Assembly: GCA_902168085.1 (NCBI GenBank)
Contig: CABHOP010000004.1
Location: 1 to 34,856 of the forward strand
From: an uncultured Bacteroides sp.
Lineage (GTDB): Bacteria; Bacteroidota; Bacteroidia; Chitinophagales; Chitinophagaceae
Reading direction: 5' to 3'
DNA: 34,856 nucleotides
Under the pieces are notes generated by a model. That model ran no database searches, was not told where the DNA came from, and saw nothing but the letters and a program-made list of their open reading frames with translations. Every line of letters begins with the position of its first letter. Within the stretch, counting starts at the first letter, position 1. This document shows, in pieces, positions 25,652 through 33,199 of the stretch. The position numbers were made by a program, and so were the translations under genes.

Positions 25652-26203
25652 TTATTGTTGTGTAGCTGTGTACACTACATCTACTGTGTAGGTACCGGCA
25701 GGGTAAGCAAAACCCGGAGTAGCTTCGTACTTCACTGCGAAAGTCTGGTTGCCACCTTTGCTGCCATTTGTTATCAGGTTTTTAGCCGTGCTGCTCAGGT
25801 CAGCATAGGCAGAAGCAGAATATGGAGTAGCAATGGTACCACCTGTACCGTTTGCAGACACCATTACACCCAGCACACCGGCTATAGGCATTACAGGGGC
25901 AGGTGAAGTAGTACCTGTATAAGTAAAGTTGGCAGCGTTTGTTTTTACCGCTACTGTAAAGTTTTTATTAGAACGTACTTTCAAACCTTGCTCGCTTGAA
26001 GTAACACCGTTAGCATAATCATTAACTGTATTGAAAGCCAGGTTTACCGCAGCACCTGTAGCACTGTTGTTGCCTGTGAAGGTGATTTCGATAGCATTGC
26101 TCAGGTTCAGGTTAACTGTTTGTGTAGCTGAAGATGAAGCGTTTTGAGCGTTAGCAGCGAAAGATGCAGAAATCAGGGCGGCGATTGTGAATACTTTTTT
26201 CAT
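25652..26203 (-). CDS. Secreted pilin-like beta-sandwich protein (complete copy)
   Basis: A 183-residue secreted protein. The signal peptide is residues 1-20 (MKKVFTIAALISASFAANAQ). The mature 163 residues are Thr/Ala/Asn-rich without cysteine. It opens with a strand TQTVNLNLSNAIEITFTG and ends with a C-terminal strand YPAGTYTVDVVYTATQQ, similar in flavour to the last strand of archaic chaperone-usher pilins and spore-coat-U-like proteins. I do not recognise a certain family; the pilin role is inferred from fold-like pattern, its usher-like neighbour and the terminator between them. The ATG at 26203 is used; a longer frame from 26272 would cover the promoter. A near-copy is truncated at 1-317. 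Confidence 0.8.
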   Translation of the reverse strand: MKKVFTIAALISASFAANAQNASSSATQTVNLNLSNAIEITFTGNNSATGAAVNLAFNTVNDYANGVTSSEQGLKVRSNKNFTVAVKTNAANFTYTGTTSPAPVMPIAGVLGVMVSANGTGGTIATPYSASAYADLSSTAKNLITNGSKGGNQTFAVKYEATPGFAYPAGTYTVDVVYTATQQ

Positions 26204-26246
26204 TTTGTTTGTTGTTTGTTTGAGATTGTTTCGTTGTTTGATGATG

Positions 26247-26329
26247 CAAAGATGCATCGCCGCATCACCCAAGACAAATTTTGAGCCCCCGTTAACCCGC
26301 GCTTTGCAATCGGTTAACAGGCGGTTAAC
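26247..26329 (-). promoter_or_regulatory. Promoter with phased hexamer array, copy B
   Basis: On the minus strand, -7 CATCTTTG (26254-26247) and -33 TTTG (26278-26275) are 20 bases apart. Plus-strand hexamers at 11-bp steps are gttaac 26291, ctttgc 26302, gttaac 26313 and gttaac 26324. This is the clearest of the three copies and drives the complete pilin-like gene. Confidence 0.7.
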
Positions 26330-26358
26330 AATTAAGGTATCCTATATAGAGGGAAATA

Positions 26359-27090
26359 TTAGCGTGTACTACGCTGTGGCGACATGCGGGCACGTATACC
26401 GTGCTGGCGGTATAATAGTACGGTGCGTTTGATGTAATTGAGGAAAGTATACTCGGTCATGCTGCGCAATTGCTCGTAAGTAGGGCGAAACAGTTGCTTG
26501 TATTGTATGAGGCTATCGCCTGTAAGGCCCGTGAGCGAAGCGATGAGTTTATCGTTGAAGGTATAGTCGATGAACTTTTGCTGCTGGTACATGCTATATT
26601 CATCCTGAAAGGCCCATATCTGCTGGTTCTTTTTGCTCATAGCGCTGAAGGGGTGGCGTATCACATCGAGCCCCGTAAGGCGCGGGTGTTCCAGCTCCCG
26701 TTTATAGAGCAGTGCATATTTCAGGCTATCGGTTTTATAATCGGGCGAGGCATTATTCTCGAAATTAGGTACGCCGGGGGTATAACGTTCCATACCTACC
26801 TTAAAGTAGTTGGGCAATTTGCCCTGCGGCACACGGATACGTATCACTTTATAACCGCCTTTTTTAAACTCTACCAACTGTCCCGCAGCTACAGCAATAG
26901 AGAACTTGCCATCTTTATCGCTGTTATCAGCCGTTTCAGAATAGACATTACTTACTACTACATCTTCCAGCGGTTTATTATCTGTGATGTCCATTATCTG
27001 ACCTTGCATGGTTTGTCCGTATGCCACTACTTGCATAAACATAACGAGCAAACCCACAGCCGGCGAGATACGAGTAAGTAATCCACACAT
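26359..27090 (-). CDS. Secreted protein with carboxypeptidase-regulatory-like domain
   Basis: A 243-residue exported protein. The ATG at 27090 opens a signal peptide (about 1-26, ending AYGQ); the longer frame from 27204 would run into the divergent pyrD promoter. Residues ~27-110 form a carboxypeptidase-D regulatory-like beta-sandwich (MQGQIMDITDNKPLEDVVVSN … DKDGKFSIAV … FKKGGYKVIRI). The rest (about 110-243) is helical and polar, with YKRELEHPRLTGLDVIRHPFSAM and a basic C-terminus. This domain pair is common in Bacteroidota envelope proteins of unknown role. It lies upstream of the pilin-like gene on the same strand and could belong to the same system, though the pilin promoter array lies between them. 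Confidence 0.75.
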   Translation of the reverse strand: MCGLLTRISPAVGLLVMFMQVVAYGQTMQGQIMDITDNKPLEDVVVSNVYSETADNSDKDGKFSIAVAAGQLVEFKKGGYKVIRIRVPQGKLPNYFKVGMERYTPGVPNFENNASPDYKTDSLKYALLYKRELEHPRLTGLDVIRHPFSAMSKKNQQIWAFQDEYSMYQQQKFIDYTFNDKLIASLTGLTGDSLIQYKQLFRPTYEQLRSMTEYTFLNYIKRTVLLYRQHGIRARMSPQRSTR

Positions 27091-27156
27091 AATCAGGTTT
27101 AAAGATACAAGTTCGGTGAGCATCAATTTGTTAAAAAACATACAAAGGCGTTGCCG

Positions 27157-27164
27157 TATCTTTG
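27157..27164 (+). promoter_or_regulatory. Candidate -7 element of pyrD
   Basis: TATCTTTG matches TAnnTTTG and ends eight bases before the pyrD ATG. The nearest TTTG (27127-27130) is 26 bases upstream, longer than usual. Confidence 0.4.
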
Positions 27165-27172
27165 CTGCGCCT

Positions 27173-28201
27173 ATGTACGGTATAATACGAAAGATACTTT
27201 TCAAAATAGATCCTGAGGCGGTACACTATATGGTGATGCGCCGCCTGGCACAAGGGTATGCCATAGCCCCCATTAGAAAATGGATGCGTGCCGCATTTAG
27301 TGTAAAGCATAAAAGCCTGGAACGTACCCTATGGGGTATTACTTTTCCGAACCCGGTAGGCCTTGCCGCAGGGTTTGATAAGGATGCGCGCTATACAGAT
27401 GCGCTGGCATGCCTGGGTTTTGGATTTGTAGAGATAGGTACAGTGACGCCGCGCCCCCAGCCGGGCAATCCGAAGCCGCGCCTGTTTCGCCTGCCACAGG
27501 ATAAGGCACTGATAAACAGGATGGGCTTTAATAACGGAGGTTCTTCTGCAGCAGCAGAGCGCCTGAGGCATAGAAAAGAAAAGCTGATAATAGGCGGCAA
27601 CATTGGCAAGAATAAAGACACGCCCAATGAAAATGCCTTATCCGACTACGAGATATGTTTTAAAGACCTGTATGATACGGTAGACTATTTTGTGGTAAAT
27701 GTAAGCAGCCCCAATACCCCCGGCCTGCGCGAACTGCAGGATAAAGAGCCGCTGATGCGTATACTGAACCGCCTGATGGAACTGAATAAGGAGATGGGCG
27801 CCCCCAAGCCATTGCTGCTAAAGATAGCGCCGGACCTTACAGATAGCCAGTTGGACGATATCATTGATATTGTGGGCCTTACCGGTATACAAGGCCTGGT
27901 AGCTACCAATACTACTATAGACAGGAGCGGGCTCACCACCGAAAAGGCCCAGGTAGAGGCCATAGGGGCAGGAGGTGTAAGCGGCATGCCGGTACAGAAA
28001 CGGGCTACTGAAGTAATAAAATACATACATACCAAAAGCAACGGCAAAATACCTGTAATAGCTGTAGGTGGTATTTTCACCGCGGCAGATGCTAAAGAAA
28101 AGCTGGATGCCGGTGCGGTACTGGTGCAGGTATATACCGGTTTCATTTATGAAGGGCCTGCTACCGCAGCTAATATCTGCAAAGGCTTGATAAACGCATA
28201 A
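27173..28201 (+). CDS. pyrD: Dihydroorotate dehydrogenase (quinone), class 2
   Basis: PyrD oxidises dihydroorotate to orotate in pyrimidine synthesis, passing electrons through FMN to quinone at the inner membrane. The 342-residue protein starts at the ATG at 27173. It has the N-terminal membrane-associating helices of class 2 enzymes (KILFKIDPEAVHYMVMRRL). Family motifs include NPVGLAAGFDKDA, GFVEIGTVTPRPQPGNPKPRLFRL, NRMGFNN, NVSSPNTPGLRELQ with the catalytic Ser region, KIAPDL and NTTIDR. The C-terminus carries IPVIAVGGIFTAADA and VQVYTGFIYEGP. It is divergent from the secreted protein at 26359 and followed by terC after 21 bases, so the two may be co-transcribed. Confidence 0.97.
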   Translation: MYGIIRKILFKIDPEAVHYMVMRRLAQGYAIAPIRKWMRAAFSVKHKSLERTLWGITFPNPVGLAAGFDKDARYTDALACLGFGFVEIGTVTPRPQPGNPKPRLFRLPQDKALINRMGFNNGGSSAAAERLRHRKEKLIIGGNIGKNKDTPNENALSDYEICFKDLYDTVDYFVVNVSSPNTPGLRELQDKEPLMRILNRLMELNKEMGAPKPLLLKIAPDLTDSQLDDIIDIVGLTGIQGLVATNTTIDRSGLTTEKAQVEAIGAGGVSGMPVQKRATEVIKYIHTKSNGKIPVIAVGGIFTAADAKEKLDAGAVLVQVYTGFIYEGPATAANICKGLINA

Positions 28202-28222
28202 TATTCCTAACCATTACACTAT

Positions 28223-29008
28223 ATGACTGAACTATTTTCGGTAGACGGCCTTATTAGCCTTTTAACGTTGACGGTACTTGAGGTGATACTGGGTATCGAC
28301 AATGTGATCTTCGTATCTATCATTATGGGCAGGCTGCCCAAGGAAAAACAACTGACTGCACGCAGGTTCTGGATGTTTGGGGGCATAGGTGTGCGTGTGG
28401 TGCTGCTGCTGTGCCTTAGCTGGCTGGTGCAGCAAAAAGGCAAGCCTGTGTTTACGGTATTTGATAAAGGGTTTGACCTGGCCAGCCTTGTGATGCTGGC
28501 AGGTGGCCTGTTCCTACTCTGGAAAACAGTAAAAGAGATACACCATAAACTGGAAGGCGATGAAGAAACACCACAAGTGAAAACCGGTGCCAGCGGTGGT
28601 TTTGCCGGGGCTATAGGTGAAATACTGCTGGTAGATATGGTATTCTCTTTCGATAGTATGATAACGGCAGTGGGTATAGCCAAGCATGTGGAAGTGATGA
28701 TAGTGGCCGTATGTATCGCAATGTTCGTCATGTTCCTGTTCAGCCACCGTATAGCCAGCTTCATACACAAGCACCCTACGCTTAAAATGCTGGCATTATC
28801 CTTCCTGGTGCTGGTAGGCGTGGTACTGATAATAGAAGGGTGGGATAGCGAACGCGCCCATGATATGCACCTGAAGAACTATGTATATTTTGCCATGGTA
28901 TTCTCCTTTGCCGTAGAGCTGCTGAATATGCGCATGCGCAAAAGATCAACAAAACCACCTGTGGAACTAAACGAACCTGACCCGGATAAAATGCCGGCTG
29001 ATATGTAA
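28223..29008 (+). CDS. TerC family integral membrane protein
   Basis: A 261-residue protein with about seven transmembrane helices. TerC-family landmarks are EVILGIDNVIF in the first helix and LLVDMVFSFDSMITAVG in the middle, whose acidic residues are thought to bind metal. Members are linked to tellurite resistance and, better supported, to manganese export and metalation of secreted enzymes. The C-terminal tail is polar and proline-rich. It lies 21 bases after pyrD and is closed by a hairpin terminator. Confidence 0.92.
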   Translation: MTELFSVDGLISLLTLTVLEVILGIDNVIFVSIIMGRLPKEKQLTARRFWMFGGIGVRVVLLLCLSWLVQQKGKPVFTVFDKGFDLASLVMLAGGLFLLWKTVKEIHHKLEGDEETPQVKTGASGGFAGAIGEILLVDMVFSFDSMITAVGIAKHVEVMIVAVCIAMFVMFLFSHRIASFIHKHPTLKMLALSFLVLVGVVLIIEGWDSERAHDMHLKNYVYFAMVFSFAVELLNMRMRKRSTKPPVELNEPDPDKMPADM

Positions 29009-29010
29009 TC

Positions 29011-29040
29011 AAGAGCGGCTAGGCCGCTCTTCTTGTTTGT
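29011..29040 (+). terminator. Terminator of the pyrD-terC unit
   Basis: A perfect 9-bp stem aagagcggc / gccgctctt with a 3-base loop, followed by CTTGTTTGT. Confidence 0.8.
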
Positions 29041-29128
29041 AAAAAGGTTGTAAAACAAGTTGTAACCTATTGTATAGATTCATAAGGGAATTACCTTCGT
29101 TGTACGATATAACCTTAAACTAACTATT

Positions 29129-30397
29129 ATGAGATTACTTATTTCCTTATCCGTACTCTTTACATTGTGCATTGGTTTAAATGTAAAAGCGCAGAGCTAC
29201 ATGCTTAAAACACTTACCCATCAAATCAATTTGTCAGATTCTGCCAGTTTGATGGATTCAACAGTTTACTAATATAAAAGTGGGCAGGGGGCTATTTTAT
29301 CAATTGAGAATTTTAACGGACTGTTTGATGAATACCATTATAATGGTACACAGAAGGCCATTCATGGGCTTACCTATGATAGCGCTCATCGTTTCATAGT
29401 AATAGATTCTTCAAAAAATGTTAGCGTGACCTGGACACGCAGGTTTCTACAAAAAATGGATAGCCTTAATAATATAACCTCATTCCAGTGGTATTATTAT
29501 CATTACACCAATCAATGGTGGGGGGTACCTGCGGATACCTATAGTTACAATGGCAATAAGTTAATTGCTGACAAAGATAGCCGCTATGTATATGATACAG
29601 CAGGCAGATTGGATTCTATTATTACAGGTAATTATTTTACGAAATACACTTATAATAGCGATGGCTCTATAGCTAGCATCTGGGATCAGCGCTTTGGTAA
29701 ATACACTTATAACTATACTGCCGGGGGAGAACTGATATCTGAGTTACATCAAATGTATGACCCCGGTGTTGCTAACTGGATAGACAGGTATAACAAAGTA
29801 TATACTTACAGCTCTTCAGGCGACTTTTTTAGTACTACTTTATTGAAGTATGATACATCGGGTACATGGGTCAATGACATTAAAAGAGACTATTGGTTTA
29901 ATAAAGACGGAAAGGACAGCTTACGTATCTATAACAGGTGGATAGCTAGTAAGTGGGATACCGCTACAAGGTACAGGTATGCATATATATCCCCAGACCT
30001 GCTATCTTCAGTAATAATAGATAAGTGGAACCCAGGTACGCAAAATTGGGAAGTGAGTGCTGATACCTTTAGCTCATTCGGCGGACATATATTCCGGTTT
30101 CAATACGAGGCTTTTTTCCCTACTTCAGTAAAGTCAATGGACGTAGCAGCCGCGGAAATGAAAATGTATCCAATACCTGCTACTGATATATTGAATATTG
30201 AAACATCCTTCAATGAAAATGCACAAATAGCAGCCTGTATTTTCAGTACCGATGGAAGGCTTTTAAGGAAATGGACGTATAAACAAGCGCCACATCATAA
30301 ATGTACAATCCCGGTAGCCGATCTTGGGCAAGGCAATTATGTACTGACCTTGAGTGACGGTAAGCAACCTGTATCGAGAATATTTTCAAAATACTGA
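29129..30397 (+). pseudogene. T9SS cargo-type YD-repeat-like protein interrupted by one in-frame stop
   Basis: From the ATG at 29129 the frame gives a signal peptide (MRLLISLSVLFTLCIGLNVK, then AQ) and runs to TAA at 29270-29272 (codon 48). The same frame then stays open to 30397 with no shift. The downstream part has tyrosine-rich YD-like repeats (YTYNSDGSIASIWDQRFGKY) and a T9SS type A sorting domain starting MKMYPIPATDILNIE and ending PVSRIFSKY. Aligned with the intact paralog at 30976, DSTVY*YKSGQG matches DSTHYYFGAGRG, so the stop replaces a Tyr codon. A restart at GTG 29426 would lack a signal peptide. It is either a recent nonsense mutation or a base error. Confidence 0.75.
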
Positions 30398-30420
30398 TGG
30401 TAGAAAGCCCATCCTTAGAT

Positions 30421-30450
30421 ATTAAAGCCTGCAAAGCAGGCTTTAATTGT
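30421..30450 (+). terminator. Terminator after the interrupted cargo gene
   Basis: A perfect 12-bp stem attaaagcctgc / gcaggctttaat with a 3-base loop, followed by TGTTATATTT. Confidence 0.75.
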
Positions 30451-30461
30451 TATATTTAGTG

Positions 30462-30818
30462 ATGAAATTTTATTATATGTATAGAGTTCTATTGTTGCTG
30501 CTGTTGCTTTGGGGCAATAATGCTTATTCCCAAACAAAGACCATTGAAAAAAATGCCACCGAAAAAGATAAAATGAAGCTTTACCCCAATCCCGCAAAAA
30601 CCTATACAAACATATATGTGGATTGGGAAACGGCCCGCAGCTTTTCCATTACTATTTACGATATCGCCTACGCTACCCAGCTAAGTGAGTGGAAGATACC
30701 GGTCCGGAAAAGTTATCAGTATAGCCTGGATGTATCGAAATTACCGGATGGCAAGTATGTTATAAGCGTTATCAGTGACAAAAGAAGTTTGTCAGACACT
30801 TTGACCGTCATGCATTAG
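30462..30818 (+). CDS. Miniature secreted protein made of a signal peptide and a T9SS sorting domain
   Basis: A 118-residue protein from the ATG at 30462 (ATG 30477 is an alternative). It has a signal peptide ending AYSQ, a linker of about 13 charged residues (TKTIEKNATEKDK) and then a T9SS type A sorting domain: MKLYPNPAKTYTNIYVDW, ITIYDIAYATQ, LDVSKLPDGKYVISVIS and a final strand SLSDTLTVMH. There is practically no passenger domain, so after sorting-domain cleavage only a short peptide would remain. It could be a remnant of a larger cargo gene, a decoy, or a protein whose CTD is its function. It lies between two cargo genes of the same type. Confidence 0.75.
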   Translation: MKFYYMYRVLLLLLLLWGNNAYSQTKTIEKNATEKDKMKLYPNPAKTYTNIYVDWETARSFSITIYDIAYATQLSEWKIPVRKSYQYSLDVSKLPDGKYVISVISDKRSLSDTLTVMH

Positions 30819-30975
30819 TGCTTTGCGGTTAAAGAATTGTCATGGATTTTATAACAATTGTAAACGGCTTGTCAAAATATTGTCATAGGGTGGTCGCATT
30901 AGGAAAAAATCGTTAGATTTAGGTTAGATAAATTTTAATTGTGTTTGCATTTAGTTCACATTAATCGCCAGCATT

Positions 30976-32340
30976 ATGAAAAATAAATACTTATTGTTAT
31001 CATATCTTTTGCTGTGCGCAACACCTATAATAGCAGCAGAAGGCAGTTCAAATATGACATCGGGTGTAGTGATACCCGGTAGTTTTCCTCATTTCAACCC
31101 CCAGGTTGGCAAGACATCGGGAGTGGCTAAATTGAATTTTCGCCTGTATGCCAGAACTAATACATTACATAATGGTTCTGCGTTTGTTCCGGTCGATTCC
31201 ACGCACTATTATTTTGGTGCAGGGCGTGGCGGGGTACTGAATTACGATATACCCGCCAGCGATGAGTCTATCTATTATGATGAGAGTTATACATACTATT
31301 ACAACAATGTAATGGCTGCATATGGTAATAAGCTATATCGCAAACAAACATTTAATTCTAATGATAATGTAACATCACTAACATATGCTACATGGCGTAC
31401 CAGCACAGGTTTATGGAAAGATTCTGCAAGGTACCTGTACGATTACCTGCCGGGCAGCAGCAAAATAGATGTTACCTATTTTCAACTGGCAGGTGCGGGA
31501 GGTATGTGGAACCCTCACGATCAATCTACCCTTACCTATAACGGTAATAATGTAGTGTCTATCAGCTCACTTTCATACAGTGCCACTTTTGTGTACGATG
31601 CGAATAATAATATCGTTTCGGTGGAAGATAAAGTTTCGGATCATGGCAGCGGCACCCAATATAATAATGAGCGTAAAAGCTATACATACGAGAATGGTGA
31701 TGTGGCTACCTATACTTTAGAGAAATGGGATGCCAACACATCGGCCTGGGCAAAAAATAAGCGCTGGGAATATACCTATAATGCTAAACTGCTGGTATCG
31801 GCTATAGAATATAACTGGAATGGTAGTAGCTGGGAGCAATATGATAAAATATTATACACCTACAACAATGCCAATAACAAAACATCTGAAACCAAACAGG
31901 TTTGGAATGGCAGCATTTTTGTAAATGAAAGCCGTGAGATATGGGCTTATAATGACTTTGGCCTGCTGAAAAGCATTACTACCGAAGATTGGCAAAGCAA
32001 TGCATGGGTAAATAAGGCAGGTAATACAGAGGTGCGTTATTATTACGAATACTATAGCCCCACCAAAGTAGGTGAAACAACGCTGAATACTGCATCCCTA
32101 AGCATGTACCCTGTGCCAGCTGTAAATACGGTAAACATTAAGCTGGATATGGGTGCAAGTGCTTCTGTAGCATTTGCTATATCAGATATGTATGGCAGGG
32201 TAGTAAAACAGTGGAATGAATCCAATACATCGTTTTACCAGGGACAGGTAGATGTTTCTTCTTTGGCCGCGGGTAACTATATGCTTACTGTAAATGATGG
32301 CAAAGAGACACTGTCTCAGAAATTTACGGTTGCTAAATAA
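30976..32340 (+). CDS. T9SS-secreted YD-repeat-like surface protein
   Basis: A 454-residue exported protein. The signal peptide is about 1-20 (ending IIAAEG or nearby). Residues ~85-370 hold repeated units of about 25-45 residues built as Y-x-Y-N-x3-L-V-x5-W-N-G-S-x-W, for example YTYNAKLLVSAIEYNWNGSS. They resemble degenerate YD/RHS-type beta repeats. The last ~80 residues are a T9SS type A sorting domain (LSMYPVPAVNTVNIKLDMG … MYGRVVKQW … SLAAGNYMLTVNDG … QKFTVAK). This predicts export by the system that includes the porU/porV genes at 5786-10830. It is the intact paralog of the interrupted gene at 29129. Confidence 0.88.
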   Translation: MKNKYLLLSYLLLCATPIIAAEGSSNMTSGVVIPGSFPHFNPQVGKTSGVAKLNFRLYARTNTLHNGSAFVPVDSTHYYFGAGRGGVLNYDIPASDESIYYDESYTYYYNNVMAAYGNKLYRKQTFNSNDNVTSLTYATWRTSTGLWKDSARYLYDYLPGSSKIDVTYFQLAGAGGMWNPHDQSTLTYNGNNVVSISSLSYSATFVYDANNNIVSVEDKVSDHGSGTQYNNERKSYTYENGDVATYTLEKWDANTSAWAKNKRWEYTYNAKLLVSAIEYNWNGSSWEQYDKILYTYNNANNKTSETKQVWNGSIFVNESREIWAYNDFGLLKSITTEDWQSNAWVNKAGNTEVRYYYEYYSPTKVGETTLNTASLSMYPVPAVNTVNIKLDMGASASVAFAISDMYGRVVKQWNESNTSFYQGQVDVSSLAAGNYMLTVNDGKETLSQKFTVAK

Positions 32341-32360
32341 TTTATTAAATCCATTCTTAC

Positions 32361-32391
32361 ATCCCGTCCTTTAAAGGGCGGGATTTTTTTT
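32361..32391 (+). terminator. Terminator after the YD-repeat cargo gene
   Basis: A 12-base arm atcccgtccttt pairs with aaagggcgggat (one G-T pair), followed by seven further T residues. Confidence 0.85.
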
Positions 32392-32441
32392 GCATCGTTT
32401 TTGGGCGGGCTTTTATTATTTTTATTACAAATAGCATCTGC

Positions 32442-32942
32442 ATGAGGGTATTTCTTCTAATGTTGCTGATAAGTGTTACCTGCACCCGCGCAATGGCACA
32501 AGATGGTGAAGATGAGCCATTGGCTGCACGTGTGCTGGCATTGGATACGAGCGTTGATATCGCCAAACGTTTTTGTGAAGCCATCGGTAGCATGGCAAAG
32601 GACTATACGCTTGCCTTTGTAGATAATGAAGTACGCTACACGGTAAGGTATGTGTATAAGAATACCAAAGGCGAATCATTAAGAATAGACTATCGTTTTT
32701 CGACAGAAATGGATTCAGCTACTAATAAAAAGCGTACGGTAGTGAATTATCAGAAGATAAGTGGAGAACTGGGGGTAATGACTACCATTTACAATTTTCT
32801 ATTCAGTGCCAGCCTTACACCTGAAAGGGTGATGACATACAGCACGGAAGGCAGCCCCGTAAGCTTTAGGGATAAAACGTATGAATATACTTTTATGCCG
32901 GATGATTATGAGCCCGGCTACTGGGTACTCACGTTTCATTAG
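32442..32942 (+). CDS. Secreted protein of unknown function
   Basis: A 166-residue protein with a clear signal peptide (about 1-20, ending AMAQ). The mature part has a short acidic start (DGEDEP), then a helix around residues 35-53 and a series of beta strands (EVRYTVRYVYKNTKGESLRIDYRFS). No sorting domain, lipobox or known motif is visible, so it is probably periplasmic. It stands alone between the T9SS cargo genes and a convergent secreted gene. I do not recognise the family. Confidence 0.7.
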   Translation: MRVFLLMLLISVTCTRAMAQDGEDEPLAARVLALDTSVDIAKRFCEAIGSMAKDYTLAFVDNEVRYTVRYVYKNTKGESLRIDYRFSTEMDSATNKKRTVVNYQKISGELGVMTTIYNFLFSASLTPERVMTYSTEGSPVSFRDKTYEYTFMPDDYEPGYWVLTFH

Positions 32943-33107
32943 TGTTCAACATGTGGTTATTATTATATTTTGTGTTGTAAATAATTGATTATCAGATATA
33001 AATTCATGATTGCTTGAATATTAACGAAATACCTTACAAATAATGCTTTATTTTGCAGGGATACAAATGTAAATTACAGCTGAAAAGCTGCTAATCATAA
33101 AGTTATT

Positions 33108-33119
33108 GGGGCTAGCCCC
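33108..33119. other. GC-rich palindrome in the 32943-33199 gap
   Basis: GGGGCTAGCCCC is a perfect 12-base palindrome in an otherwise AT-rich gap. It could be a weak hairpin or a protein-binding site; no function can be assigned. Confidence 0.35.
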
Positions 33120-33151
33120 CTTATATTGTTTGTTTTGTTTGATAAAAGAAT

Positions 33152-33169
33152 GCCACCATTTTTGGTGGC
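33152..33169 (-). terminator. Terminator of the 498-aa secreted gene
   Basis: A 7-bp stem gccacca / tggtggc with a T4 loop. On the minus strand ATTCTTTTATC follows. It sits about 30 bases beyond the stop of the gene ending at 33200. Confidence 0.6.
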
Positions 33170-33199
33170 TTCTCTATTTATATCCTATCCGTTTTTGTT

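Noticed and set aside
26204-26272. N-terminal extension of the complete pilin-like gene
   Set aside because: It would cover the -7 element and hide the signal peptide inside the protein.
26470-27081. 203-codon open frame opposite the carboxypeptidase-regulatory-like gene
   Set aside because: The minus-strand frame has a signal peptide and a clear domain; the plus frame has neither.
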